Both the position numbers and the translations under genes were made by a program. Under the pieces are notes generated by a model. It was not told where the DNA came from. It saw only the letters and a program-made list of their open reading frames with translations, and made no database searches. Shown here piece by piece: positions 24,201 through 34,557 of a stretch of 64,000 bases of DNA (within the stretch, counting starts at the first letter, position 1; the number at the start of each line of letters is the position of its first letter). The DNA is from Triticum aestivum (taxonomy: Eukaryota; Streptophyta; Magnoliopsida; Poales; Poaceae). The stretch is from NCBI RefSeq assembly GCF_018294505.1, contig NC_057807.1, forward strand, positions 170,528,883-170,592,882. The letters run 5' to 3'.

Positions 24201-25468
24201 CTGCCTCGGGAGGTCACAGGAGGTGCGTGGAGGTAGCTCGAGCTGCTGGTCGTCGGGGCATGGCCGAGCAGCGGCTGGAAGAAGTGGCCGGTGTTGGCCT
24301 TGGCATGAAGTAGGGGAGGCGGAGCTCCTGCTAAGGCGATGGCGGCGAGTAGGCAACGAAACTTGGCGTCGACGTACAGACGCAGCTCGGAGAAGCAACG
24401 ACTGGACCGTGCAGCAGTGGGCGAGGGACTCCGGGACGACGCGGAGGTCGAGGAACTTGGCCGGTGGCGCGGTTTGGAGCAGATCGGGCGCGAGGAAGGT
24501 CGGAGGAGCCCGAGGCGAACGACAGAGGGGTGCGAAGGGGCAGCGCTTGGCGCGAGGGTGCAGCAGCTGCTGCTGTCGGCGGCGAGGTCGAGGAGGGGCA
24601 CGTGGCCGCCGGAGTTGAGGACGCGGGGCGGCGTCGGGCGCGCAGGGCGAGGAGGAAGACAGGGCGCGGGGGCGGCGTCTCCCTGGTTCGGCGCGACGAG
24701 GAAGAAAAGAGGAGGGGGATCGAGGGAGAGAGATGAGTGCGGCGGCCAGAGGAAGAGATGGGGATCGATGGGAGGGAGAGAGGTTCGGGCTAGGGTTATG
24801 GGGAAAGGTGGGGGCGGCTGGGCCTTGGGCTTAGAGGCCGGCTGGGCTACAGGCTGCACTCTCTCTTCTCTCTCTCATTTTCCCATTTAAAACAAAACAG
24901 AAAAAGAGAAAGAAAAGAAAGAGAAGGATAGGCAAAGAATTAGCACATGCAAATAATATTCTTGGACTCACAAAAAATGAGTTTGCTCCGAGAAAAATAG
25001 AAAGGCCATGATTGAAAGATTAAATTCAAACTCATTTGATTTAAATTCAAATGATTTGAATAGGAAGTGAGGTTTGGGAAGGTCCAAAAATGTTCAGATT
25101 TTTGGTGGAGCTCCGGAAAACGATGAAATAATTATTGGCAAGGTTGGAGAACAAGAATTGAGATAACAACGGCATGGGATATTTTGCAAGTGGGTTATGG
25201 GTAATTCCAAATAAATGGAATAGTTTATAATATCTCCCTATATATCGGGAGGGTATGTTATAAAGAGAAGTCACCCTTCCCTCGATTTAAATGGATCGAA
25301 AAATCCATACAATTTATTTAGTTGAGTTATAAAAATTAATGATATGATGGCATGATGACATGATGCAATGCAAGAGATGACATGATGCAATGCAACAAGC
25401 AAATAAAACACACTGCGAATCTCGGAATAGTTGGAAGTCTTCTGGAGCGTCGGTCTCGGGGCGTTACA
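21244..25468 (-). mobile_element. Solo LTR, 4.2 kb, with perfect target duplication
   Basis: The element starts TGTAACGCCCTCGATG and ends GGTCTCGGGGCGTTACA, with short inverted ends TGTAACGCCC/GGGCGTTACA and GTAGA on both sides. No primer-binding site, gag or pol lies inside and no second LTR copy is visible, so it fits a solo LTR from unequal recombination. On the minus strand it begins TGTAACGCCCCGAGACC, a start I associate with long-LTR gypsy chromoviruses (Tekay/Del group) of grasses. The orientation is inferred from that start. It interrupts a repeated block inside the CACTA element, so it is younger than that duplication. Confidence 0.75.
23741..24859 (-). other. GC-rich open frame inside solo LTR (372 codons)
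   Basis: This long minus-strand frame starts MQPVAQPASKPKAQPPPPFP and is rich in Pro, Ser, Ala and Arg, with no recognisable domain, signal peptide or repeat. It starts about 610 bp from the LTR's inferred 5' end. The GC content is far above the LTR's AT-rich flanks, which by itself lengthens stop-free runs, and the opposite strand also has long frames here. The upstream CT-rich CTCTCTCTTCTCTC resembles plant transcript leaders. I think it is the transcribed GC-rich part of the LTR rather than a protein gene. A similarly placed frame in the other solo LTR keeps the question open. Confidence 0.3.
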
Positions 25469-25473
25469 GTAGA
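25469..25473. repeat. Target-site duplication GTAGA, right copy
   Basis: This is an exact match to 21239-21243. Rejoining the flanks across the solo LTR restores a sequence that matches the other repeat blocks of the CACTA element. Confidence 0.85.
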
Positions 25474-25539
25474 TGTCATGGCAATGCAACGCACCATATG
25501 CATGACATGAGAAATATAACCCTGCCAAGTTAGAGCATG

Positions 25540-25779
25540 CACATCGGGGGGGGGGGGATACGACTGGTCATCTATCTCCGAATCCTCCTCTGAGCTATCT
25601 GTAACCAGCAAGAAATCTACATCGCCAGGTAGCACTGACTGCTCAAAAGACCTTTTTTTCACTCCAGGTTTTACCATGACCGACTCAAATGGCTGATGCA
25701 TAGGAAGAGTAGATGAATGTATAAACATTGTTGACAAAACAGAATACATTATCAAAAAATATGGCACAATAGAATTCAC
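25540..25779 (-). pseudogene. Acidic repeated exon of CACTA gene, second copy
   Basis: On the minus strand the frame encodes STLPMHQPFESVMVKPGVKK, then SVLPGDVDFLLVTDSSEEDS and a proline run YPPPP. The proline run comes from a 12-base G homopolymer on the plus strand at 25546-25557, a likely slippage site. Matching but diverged exons lie near 20870-21010 and 26160-26330. The acidic, serine-rich composition resembles linkers in CACTA transposase genes but no catalytic motif is seen. It follows the solo LTR right end by about 70 bp and belongs to the interrupted second repeat block. Confidence 0.45.
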
Positions 25780-25870
25780 ATATACGATGACTGGCTAAAC
25801 AGGATGGCATTGCATGATTCATGTATATGATGCCTGACTAAAGAAAATGGTATTGCGTAATTCCCATATA

Positions 25871-26031
25871 CTCCCGTCGTTCCTAAATATTTGTCTTTTT
25901 AGAGATTTCAAATAGACTACCATATACGGATGTATATAGACATATTTTGGAGTGCAAATTCACTCATTTCGCTCCGTATGTAGTCACTTGTTGAAATCTC
26001 TAAAAAGAAAAATATATAGGAAGGGTGGGAT
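25871..26031. mobile_element. Stowaway MITE (Tc1/Mariner type)
   Basis: About 161 bp begins CTCCCGTCGTTCC and ends GGAAGGGTGGGA, a degraded inverted repeat around the Stowaway consensus CTCCCTCCGT. Inside, TTTTTAGAGATTTCAAAT and TTGAAATCTCTAAAAAG are inverted copies, so the element can fold on itself. TA flanks it on the left, and a TTA follows on the right. The sequence is immediately recognisable as a common grass MITE. It sits inside the second-to-third repeat block boundary of the CACTA element. Confidence 0.85.
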
Positions 26032-26390
26032 TATGATAGAGAAACCTAACAGGTGGCATTCGCACAAAGCAAATCTAAACTAAGTTGATGACATATAAGA
26101 TGTATAATGTAAGCAATGCAAGGCGCCATATGCATGATATGACCAACATCAGCATGTCAGGTTAGAGCAAACACCTTAGGAGGTAAATAAGAGTGGTCGG
26201 CTCCCTCTGAATCCCCCTCTGAACAGATATCTTCCTCTGGAATACAATCTGGAATGTCGGGAGGGGGCCCACTTTGCCCACCAAGTATAGCGTCAGCATG
26301 ACATTATATTCCCACGCAACGGTCTTCTCTTTTTCTCTACATGTTAAGTACGATTGTGTACAATAACTGACATGCAATAAAAAAAATAGG
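26032..26390 (-). pseudogene. Third copy of internal CACTA repeat block with acidic exon
   Basis: GCAATGCAAGGCGCCATATG near 26114, then a minus-strand exon-like segment at 26160-26330, repeat the order seen at 20810-21010 and 25485-25690. The segment reads acidic residues around a SEGDSEGADHS-like stretch, with stops. It is diverged from both other copies, so the duplication is old. No domain is recognisable. Confidence 0.4.
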
Positions 26391-28165
26391 TAGATTGTGT
26401 AAGGCCTAAGGGGTGCATGAAGTAATCAAGACTAATGGTAGCAAACGAGTGGATAGGTCCAAAACTAATGATAGCAGGTAGATTATAGCTTCAGTTTAAA
26501 AAGATAGACAATGGATCATCTACTGTTTGTTCCCCATCCAACATGAACCACATAGAAGGCCCCAGACTAACCAGATAGTAGCAGATACTATTCATTGCTG
26601 CCTCGATATGTGCCCCACAGGCATTTTAAAACTCATGGTTGAACATTAGTTTGGACCTGACTCGGAGTCTAAGAGGTGAACAGGACAATAAAGTAGCATG
26701 AAATAATAACCGATGTATAACGTAATCAGACACGAAAGAGTGCGACCTCTCTTCCGAAACTGTGTAGTCCTCAGCTTCATCTGCTCAGTCGATGATGGTA
26801 ATGCAGTTTTTATCACTGCCAGCAATGGGGAAGATGATCTAAGGTAGCGAAAGAAAGTCTTCAGGGGGAATCTTTGCTACAGTGAACGCTTCCATCAATG
26901 GTGCACCTCAAGTGGGTTGGATGACGACACGGCAGGAGCAAGACATAACACACAGAGTTTTCTTTGACACCTATCTGAAAATGAAGTAAATCTATAAGGG
27001 CTCCTTAGAATTGGAGGATTATATAAACGCAGGGACAGGAAAAACACAAGAATAGGATAGGAATGCACGTGCAAAACAGAGCATTTGCAAACATAGGATT
27101 TCTATCAACCTGGTTGTTTGGTTCACATGAATTGGAAGAACACAGAATGGAGAAACATGGTCAAATTAAAGTCAAACCACGTGAAAATGAAAAAAATAAG
27201 AATCTTATTATGCTAGTAATGCAATTAGTCCTGCTCTCCATGCACATTAATTTGAAAAGGACGTCCAAGTGGATATTAAAATTCCTATGTTTTTTCTTTG
27301 AAAGAGACACCAAAGGGAAAAATCCTCCAGCTTTGCTTTGCTCCATTCCTTCTAACCAAATGCACGAATAGTAGTACCATGGTGAAGTTTCCAATTCCTA
27401 TGCTTTCCTTCACTTTTTCTGTGAAATAGTGGCGATTCTAGTAGGCATTCTTCAACAGGCTGAAGCCTGACCTTGAAATATTTTGTGAGCCTACATTTGG
27501 TCCACATTAGTATCATATAATGGCTATCTTGCTAAACCGATTAATATTGTGGTTCAAAAGAGCATTTAGTTTTCTCCCTATTAACTTTTTGACCATGATT
27601 CATTTATTTCTATATTTTCAACCGCTTTGAACTAAAGGATCCCTGAGGGATCGACATGGATGCCGAGTAACGAAGTGATGCGACAAGTGTAGAACCTCTT
27701 TGGCATAGCCTTGTCGACCTCAGCATCATTGGGTTAGACGTGGAGGATGGTGATGCTGGTGTGACTGTCGGAGGCGGGGAAGAAGATCTGAGGCCTCTGG
27801 ATACGGCATCGAGGGTACTGCTCCGCTGTGATGGATGGTTCCGTCGTTGGAGCAGCTCCGGTGAGGTGTACGACGGCAAGGCTGAAGCAGGACAAGACAG
27901 ACAACATTTATCTGAAAGTAGGACTCTAATATCATCTGCAATACATGATGTAAAGTACATCACCAAAAAGTGCTAGATGTAAAATGCATCAGCGGCACCA
28001 CGGCCGCTCCGATGGATGCTGTAAATATTGTTCACTCTGAACTTTTAAAGAAACTTAACTTCACAGTTGAAACAGAATTTGATTGTCAAAACTGATTGAG
28101 CTAGTAGCGGAGCATTGCAATAGATGTTTAGGGCATTCGAGCACTAGTAGAAGAGAAGCAGTGAG
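26391..28165. other. CACTA interior with diverged repeated segments
   Basis: No supportable complete gene is present. Minus-strand segments near 26750-26830 and 27660-27790 share the layout of a third near 28530-28680: an Arg-rich start, then A(I/L)T(I/L) and serines. They look like another duplicated exon family. The frame at 27610-27966 (minus) is low complexity. AT-rich DNA fills the gaps. I read this as the upstream part of the CACTA gene, heavily decayed. Confidence 0.35.
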
Positions 28166-28199
28166 CTATATCAGCAGCCGCTCAAGCAGGAAATGCACT

Positions 28200-28470
28200 A
28201 GCAGAAAGCAACTCGTGCAGCAGCACCGCGAGCGAGTGCTAAAGCAGGAACTCCTGTAGCTGCCAGAGGACATGCAGCACCAGCAGCAGCACGAGCGAGA
28301 GCAAGAGCAGAGCAGCAGCATGAACGAAAGCAAGAGCGGAGCATAAGCACGACCGATGGAAATAGCAGAGCAGAGCAGCAGCATGAACGAAAGGAAGAGT
28401 TGTGCAGCAGCGCGACCGACGACAAGAAGAGATCAGCAACGCGAGCGAGAGCCGGAGCAGCAGCAGCTAG
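28200..28470. repeat. AGC-rich degenerate tandem sequence
   Basis: GCAGCAGCATGAACGAAAG occurs twice (near 28314 and 28376) within a stretch dominated by AGC, GAGC and GAGCGAGAGC motifs. On the minus strand it reads as cysteine/serine/alanine-rich frames up to about 290 codons, including one from 29073 to 28198. The composition explains these frames, so I do not call them genes. Confidence 0.55.
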
Positions 28471-28574
28471 TGTCGGTGTGGAAGTCGTCGCCAAGGAAGC
28501 AAGATCGAATAAAAGATAAAATGGAGCGATGAGTGCAGAACCTCCTTGGTGGCGCCGAGTAGGCCTCGGCTTCA

Positions 28575-28680
28575 TTGGAGGAATTGGTGAGGGTGATGCA
28601 GTTCTGGTGGGGCAGGTCAAGACCGCGCTGTGGGGATGGAGGAATTGGTGAGGGTGATGCAGTTCTGGTGGGGTAGCTCC
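28575..28680. repeat. Tandem duplication, unit about 61 bp
   Basis: GAATTGGTGAGGGTGATGCA followed by GTTCTGGTGGGG starts at 28581 and again at 28642. The copies are almost identical, so this is a local and fairly recent duplication inside a diverged exon family. Confidence 0.8.
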
Positions 28681-28930
28681 TTGGAGGTGGAGGACAGGGC
28701 GGCTGATCCAGCGGGATGACGAGATCGACGACAAATCCTCAACCGCTGCGGTGGATGAGGGACGATGAGTTGTTGCGGTGGACGGCGTCGTCCGGGAAGA
28801 GTCTCCAGTTGGGCGGCGGTCGAGAGGCCGATGGAGGAGCATGAGGTTTCGCTGGTTTTGGCGGCCTCGGTGTACGAATGGGGGCAAAGGGGAAGATAGG
28901 GGGAGCCATGACTTAGGCACGCGCTTGTCC

Positions 28931-29885
28931 GAAATGGAGGGTAAGTTACAAACGTACCCCCACTGGTTTTGACTACGCAATGTCGAGGCGACACTTCCGG
29001 CTGCGGGGTAAAAGGGGGATTTTGCGTGTCTGAGCTGCGGGACCGATTTCGGATGAGGAGGGAGTTTTCGCACGCATCAAAATTTTGGGATAACAAGGCG
29101 AGGTGCGGGTTGAAGAGGTGTGAGTTTCACAGCAGAAGAGACAAAAGATACTCAAGCTTAAAATTTTGGCATAACAAAGCGTGGAACCCATATTCAGCAG
29201 AACAAACTTAACATGTACAAAAAACAATTCATACAAGACACAAGAGAGTCATGTCCCTTTTACTATATTTCTATAAATGCCATTGATAAAAACTAAAAGA
29301 AAAATGTAAAATAAAAATCGGGAGAACAAGATTACCCTGTAGAGTACCAAATTAATTCGCACTTCCCTCGACAGCAACAAAAAACAAATCAATACCCACC
29401 ACAAGAAAGAGTCATGTCCATTTTTATATGATTACAAATGCTCCGGTGCACCAAAGTTTACATTTTGTCAAATTTTGGAATTATTCCGGTTTTGTTTGGC
29501 CTTATTTATACATTAATTGAGTTTCCGGACATTTAATGTCCATAATTAAAATTTGAACTGCAAGCACATGCTCCGGTGCACCAAACTTGGTTGAAAAATC
29601 ACATGTATGTCCTTGGGTGAATTTCTAGGTCCCATGCAAGAAATGGGAACGAAATTCAAACATCTGGGCGTCGTGACTCGGCCGAGAACAATGAGTAACT
29701 TGGTTTTTAATTTCTATAAATCCAAAACTCACCTAGAAATCATGAAACTTGGCATGGTGTCATGTCATGGCACAAACATGTTGTGGTAAAAAACTTGGCC
29801 GAATTGGGACAAGTTTTGGTATAAGCTTCTTGCAAACCGGAGCTTCCTCTCAAGAAGGCTCGTGGTTCTGAGAGGGAACTATCGA
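28931..29885. other. Unclassified repeat-derived sequence with internal direct repeats
   Basis: No gene was found. Short direct repeats recur: AAAATTTTGG(G/C)ATAACAA near 29079 and 29160, GAGTCATGTCC near 29247 and 29409, and ATGCTCCGGTGCACCAAA near 29430 and 29568. The last part, from 29560 to 29880, is well preserved, moderately AT-rich sequence ending at the F-family LTR. It may be the far end of the CACTA element or another repeat cut by that LTR. I cannot decide. Confidence 0.4.
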
Positions 29886-30351
29886 TGTCAAAACCTACAG
29901 ATCTCGCGTAGGGGTCCCGAACTGTGCGTCTAAGGATCAAAGGTAAGAAGAGGCAGGGGACGCAATGTTTACCCAGGTTCAGGCCCTCTTGATGGAGGTA
30001 ATACCCTACTTCCTACTTGATTGACTTTGATGAGTATAGGGGTTACAAGAGTTGATCTACCTCGAGATCATAATAGCTAAACCCTAGATGTCTAACTTGT
30101 ATGACTATGATTGCCCCTATGGACTAAACCCTCCGGTTTATATAGACAGCGGAGGGACCTAGTGTTATACAGAGTCGGTTTGCAGAGAAAGGAAGATGCA
30201 TGATCCGAATGCCAAGCTTGCCATCCATACAAAGGAGAGTCCCATCCGGACACGGTGGAAGGTCCTTGATCTCATATCTTCACAGTCCATTAGTCCGACC
30301 CATATCACATAGCCCGGATGCCCGAGGACCCCCTAATCTAGGTCTCCCTCA
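29886..30351 (-). repeat. 3' LTR of element F1 (466 bp)
   Basis: The plus strand starts TGTCAAAACC and ends GGTCTCCCTCA, so on the minus strand it starts TGAGGGAGACC and ends GGTTTTGACA. The LTR at 52647-53112 is the same family and the same length in the opposite orientation. The purine-rich GGTTCAGCGGCTAC on the minus strand flanks its inner side, as expected for a 3' LTR. The left flank is ATCGA. Confidence 0.85.
30138..30144 (-). promoter_or_regulatory. TATA box of F1 LTR
   Basis: CTATATAAACCGG on the minus strand matches the partner LTR's CAATATAAACCGG near 52851. The conserved position marks the U3 promoter and fixes the sense strand of the LTR. Confidence 0.6.
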
Positions 30352-30903
30352 GTAGCCGCTGAACCGGGCTTCAATGACGATGTATTCGGCGTGCAGATTG
30401 TGTTTGACATTGCAAGGCGGGTTCCTTCTCCAATACTCCAAAGCAGTCTTCCGCACATAAGAGTTGTATCCGGCCCTGCTTAACACTTACAACTCTAAGT
30501 TTTAAAAGCAACAATACTTAAAGCAAAATAAGTCACGTTCACGGGAAACTTTTTCGGCGAGACGTTATGTTCTGGCCTTGTTATTCTTCTGAACCGTTTT
30601 ACAGCCCCTGCTTCGCGTTTCGAGGCACGGCCATTGACATGTCTTGTCAAAGCAGAGATCGTGTCCCCTTATCACGGGATTCTCATCAATATGGGTTTGG
30701 GTAATCCAACCGTGCTGTTCACATGTCCCCTTGGGAATAGGCGAGATTTAAGGCTTATGAGGGGATGCTTGATATCCACTTCCTTGATAAGAAGATAAGG
30801 ATCCGTCTTTTTACCCCACGCCTTCTTCCTCCTCAGCCCATCTGCCCTTCGAGCTCTAGTGCCCAAGTTACAATCTTTTCCGTCGCCACCAAACACCCTA
30901 GCC
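30352..30903 (+). other. Spacer between F1 LTR and antisense gene start
   Basis: These 552 bp hold no gene. The corresponding spacer in the inverted copy F2 is 553 bp. In F2 a TATAAAG box lies about 115 bp upstream of the antisense ATG. The aligned position here, near 30786-30800, reads GATAAGAAGATAAGG, so the box has decayed in this copy. Confidence 0.5.
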
Positions 30904-33248
30904 ATGTTCAGATCTGGAGCGCAGGGCAAGTGGATGGCTCCCTCTGTTACGGAGAAGAACATCAAGGAGCTCCGGGAAGCTGGGTACTTGGCCATGGAGA
31001 TAGCCCACCGGCTCCCTGCCAAAAAGCAGATCATTACCATCCCAGAGCCAAATGAGAGGGTAGTGTTCATCCCCATTTCCTTCGCTGACTAGGTTTTCCC
31101 CTCCATCCTTTCATCCGTGGTCTCATGTTTTACTACGGGCTTGATTTCCATGATCTAGCCCCAAATTTCTTCCTCACCATTTCGGCGTTTATCGTCGTGT
31201 GCTAGGCATACCTCCGCATCCCTCCCCACTTCGGCCTATGGCTCCAGATCTTCAATGGGAAGCTGAAGGTGGTTGAAGGTCAAGACGCAGAGTGCGGCGG
31301 CGCCATGGTGAGCAAACTTCCCAACGTCACCTGGCCCAAAGGGACCTTCGTGTAGACAGTCAAGGGATGGTAACAGGGGTGGTTCTATATCACAGAACCT
31401 CGTGATGCCACATGAGCTACTGCTCCCGACTTCAAGTCCGGTCCTCAAATGCAGCTTACATCATGGCTCAACAAGGCCCTGGATTGGGCGTCGTCTGACG
31501 AGGTGACTACACTGTAGAATCACGTCAAGGGTATGATAAACAAGAACACTAGTCTTGCCAGTGTGATCCAGGTGATGGTCTTTTGTCGGATACTCCCTTG
31601 CCAAAGCTGGACATTATATATGTGGAAATTCGACCAAGTCAGTCCTCGGCCCCTGCCACGATTCTTTGGCACGACACACAAAGATATATGGAAGCTGCTT
31701 TTTAAGGCCCTAAAATTGTGACCGAGAACGACCGAAGACCTTAGCTTGGACTGCACTCATCCGGCCACTCCCGTAAGTTTTCTGATGACCTTAATTTGTG
31801 AATCCAAGGAGTATATTGAACTTTCCATTCTTCCCACAGGGCTGGACAAAGAAGGTAGAGCTGATCCAATATCTGGCTCCGCTACCCGAAGACTCAGCCA
31901 TTCCTCTGTTGACGAGGATGGTGGTTCCGGCGCCATATTAGGCGCCGGAAAAGAAGACTAAGAAGAAGAAGAAGGAGACCATAGGTGGCCTCCATAGTAA
32001 AGGCGCTTCGTACGTAGTGTCTGAAGACACCGAGACTCTTTCCTCTCATGATGAAGATGAAGAGGAGGAAGAGAGCAACTCTCCCGTTAATGGGGGAAAG
32101 AAGAAAATGGCGGCTTCCACGGATCTAGAGGCGGAAGCGTCCAAGAAGGGGAAACTCTCCCTTTCGGATGATTGCGAAACGGATGCTGACGCCATCCTCA
32201 AGTGGCACCCCAGGTCGAAGCCCCTGGCCGGATCGTAAGTATCCAAAGACATGGTTCATATATTTGGTTTATGCCTTGTGGTTCTAACATATTGAATTGC
32301 GTGTTGCAGCCCGGCTCGCGATCTCTCCCAACGATCATCGTCATCTGGGAACTCACTAGGGCCGAACATGATGGAGAGCGAGTCGCCTCTGCGGGCCTCT
32401 CCACCCACCGCTACGGACCACACCGAAGTGTTGTCCCGAAGAACCTCTCCAGGTCACGGGGGGTGCAGGGGTCGTGAAGGTGGCGATGGACGGTAATACC
32501 TCTGTTGCCGAAAAGAGGGGGGAACTGACCCCATGGAGACCGACGGTGGGGGCCATGCCCAATTCGGACCCCAACTGAATATTATTCTGAAGATCCATAC
32601 GGCTCGGGAATCGGGTGAGCAGCCTCCTTCAAAGGAAGGGGGCGCACCTCCTCCTCCGGTGACCTCTGTCAATCCGGAGGCGCCAGACACTCTGATGGAA
32701 GCGCTTCAGAGGGCTTCCATTGTGGAGGAACATCGTACCCTTATGGGTACGGTGGTTGAAAAATTTCGGTCCGCTAAAAACGGATTGAACGAAGCCTATA
32801 CCAGCCTTTTAACAGGCATTGAGGTATGTGATGTAATATAATTTTTGGCTGTTTGCAAAAGGAATGCCTGTGTATAGATAGTAGCCCTTGAGACTTTGTT
32901 CGGCGTTCGCGAAGAAAGGCCGAACAGAGGGTCGAATAATTCTTCGCAGGAGATAACATATATGTCTATTTTGATGAACATGCTTCGATGCTAGAGGCAA
33001 CCTCCCATGCCGCCAAATTGTCTGAACTAAAGCGGAGGTTGGAGGAAAAGCAAGGTATGCGATACCGAAGCATATCTGAAATGATATGAGTTCCGATTTG
33101 TTATCTAAATGAGTTTTACGATTATGCTCATAGTTGACGCGTCTGAGGTCGAGGCCCTCAAGAGCACACTGGCTTAGGCCAGGATGGAGGCGGAAGAGGA
33201 ACGAGCCGCCTAGCTAAAACATGAAGTCCAACAAGAGCTCAAGGATGC
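30904..33248 (+). pseudogene. Antisense gene of element F1, 5' part (exons 1 to about 5)
   Basis: This gene runs opposite to its host retrotransposon. ATG 30904 begins MFRSGAQGKWMAPSVTEKNI, and ELREAGYLAMEIAHRLPA follows. A TAG at 31090-31092 and later stops break the first exon, which goes on with GLDFHDLAPNF and PPHFGLWLQIFNGKLKVVEG. The domain resembles the plant 'putative gypsy type transposon' N-terminal domain (Pfam Transposase_28, from memory). Introns with GT/AG borders lie at 31773-31839 and 32235-32309, and others start near 32824 and 33055. Exons 2-4 encode an acidic linker (LSSHDEDEEEEESN) and helical segments (AKLSELKRRLEEKQ). The X1 insertion splits the coiled-coil exon at 33248. 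No function is established. Confidence 0.6.
33244..33248. repeat. Target-site duplication GATGC of X1, left copy
   Basis: GATGC precedes the X1 5' LTR and recurs at 46996-47000 directly after the X1 3' LTR. Confidence 0.9.
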
Positions 33249-34140
33249 TATCGACATTCTGGATATGGGGGTATCTAGACTTGCTTGCCTGCGGCCCACC
33301 ATGTGGCTCCCCCGACGGCCTGGTACGGCCCAGCTTCAGCATCAACAACTCAAGACCCTCGCGAGGGGCCAAGCCTCGCGAGGCAGATGACGCCATGATC
33401 CCCGAGGGGATTGGCCTCTTCAGGATGGCTCCCGAGGGGCGGAGGGTTCTATGCAAGGTGCAACTCACAAGGCTCAGCTGATGTGAGCCATGATGACCAA
33501 GGCGAGGCAGGCACCAGCGGGCATAGAGCACCAGTTTTCTCTTTGATGCAAGGGAGGCAAGCCATAGGTGCGGAGTCCCGAGGAATCAACCAAATGTTTC
33601 CATTCTGGTGCAACAAGACCAATACCACCAGGATGGCAGGACATAGGTCATCACCCAGCCCACCGCAGCGTTACGAATAGGGATTTATCGCAGGCGAAGA
33701 CCACTTTAGTAAGGATAAGCTGTAATACTTGTGCCCTTTAAAATCAGGCCATTGTGGAATCCCTTCCCGCCAACATTTGGGAAGAGGAGCAAGGACACTA
33801 TAAATAGGTCTTAGCCACCACCATAGAGGGGGATCGGACCCACTCTCACTCGACCACCTCACCAACTCTCTTGAGATCAAGAACAACTCACCTCTTGAGG
33901 CCTGTTCATCCACTGTACTAGTCATCCTCAGCTTTCGAGGCAATCCACCAAAACGCTGGGGTAGGGTATTACACCGCAAGGTGGCCTGAACCAGGATAAA
34001 CTGTTGTGTCTCTTTGTTCCTTCGAGCCCGACGGGCTAGGCTTAGTAGGATCGCGAGTAGGCAGGCTGAGTAGGTTGAGATCTCCGCACGCACCATAGAG
34101 TTCGAACCTGTCAAGGGTTTGCGGAACCTATAATCCGACA
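33249..34140 (+). repeat. 5' LTR of X1
   Basis: It aligns with the 3' LTR at 46105-46995 and with the X2 LTR at 62867-63763. The first dinucleotide is TA, where the 3' LTR has TG. It ends ATAATCCGACA. The TATAAATA box is at 33799-33806. Confidence 0.85.
33799..33806 (+). promoter_or_regulatory. TATA box of X1 5' LTR
   Basis: TATAAATAGG is conserved at the matching place in all three X-family LTRs (33799, 46652, 63416), which supports it as the core promoter. Confidence 0.7.
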
Positions 34141-34163
34141 TTTCGCATGCCAGGTAGTGGTGC
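34141..34163 (+). promoter_or_regulatory. Primer-binding site of X1, degenerate
   Basis: TTTCGCATGCCAGGTAGTGG directly follows the LTR. X2 has TTTGGCGCGCCAGGTAACGG at the same place, so the X1 site has changed at several bases. Confidence 0.65.
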
Positions 34164-34557
34164 GTCAGATCTTCTCTTCCGTCCATCGATCCACCGTCAC
34201 TCCGACACCTCCATCGCTGACGCACGCCGAGCTCGTGCCGAGCTCGCGCTGAGCACCGGGCCGCAGTCGCCACTCGCATTGGTCAGACGGCTCCGGCGGG
34301 CGATGGTTGTGCTCGTCGTGCTCCATCTCCGGTGGCCGACACCACCATGGGCCCTGCCGGCCACAAGACGCAAGCTTCTTCATTGCACCCTTCGGTGTGC
34401 TGCGACGGACGCACCGCCACTCCGTCACTTACCCAGGCAGCTTCATCCTCCCACGCGCGTCACGGCCTGGCGAACGCGCATGCCACTCTACTTATGGCAC
34501 GAGAGCTCCTTTGCTACCGCTGTCAGTACCCCGACTCAATGGCACATTGATCTAGCA
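34164..34557 (+). pseudogene. gag of X1, N-terminal part
   Basis: This stretch corresponds to the gag start seen intact in X2. Where X2 has ATG ACC GAC GCC, X1 reads ATC GCT GAC GCA, so the initiator codon is gone. The following GC-rich frames are shifted several times. One reads ARHGLANAHATLLMARELLC and reaches the solo LTR at 34558. The gag core resumes after the solo LTR at 38614. The assignment rests on position after the primer-binding site and on similarity to X2's start. Confidence 0.5.

Larger units (their letters stand above)
17625..28930 (-). mobile_element. CACTA-like DNA transposon with nested insertions
   Basis: The left terminus reads CACTAAAAAAATGCAG, adjoining the interrupted LTR exactly where homology to its partner ends. 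Next comes about 0.8 kb of GGCCCAT-type repeats, as expected for subterminal transposase-binding arrays. Then follow minus-strand coding remnants with a coiled-coil transposase tail and acidic exons. The opposite CACTA end was not found, so the element is truncated or runs into the unclassified sequence at 28930-29885. A solo LTR and a Stowaway MITE are nested inside. The class is inferred from terminus, subterminal repeats and tail together. The family is unknown to me. Confidence 0.55.

Noticed and set aside
24223..24890. Plus-strand frames of 131-183 codons opposite the GC-rich frame in the solo LTR
   Set aside because: They are Gly/Arg-rich shadows of GC-rich DNA in several frames at once.
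28198..29073. A 291-codon minus-strand frame rich in Cys, Ser, Arg and Pro
   Set aside because: It spans the AGC-rich degenerate repeat. Composition accounts for the lack of stops, and no domain or consistent reading in neighbours supports a gene.
33671..34279. A 202-codon minus-strand frame in the X1 5' LTR
   Set aside because: Part of it is similar to the frame in the X2 LTR because the LTRs are homologous. The start and the remaining parts differ, and the 3' LTR copy does not keep it. It is explained by LTR sequence.
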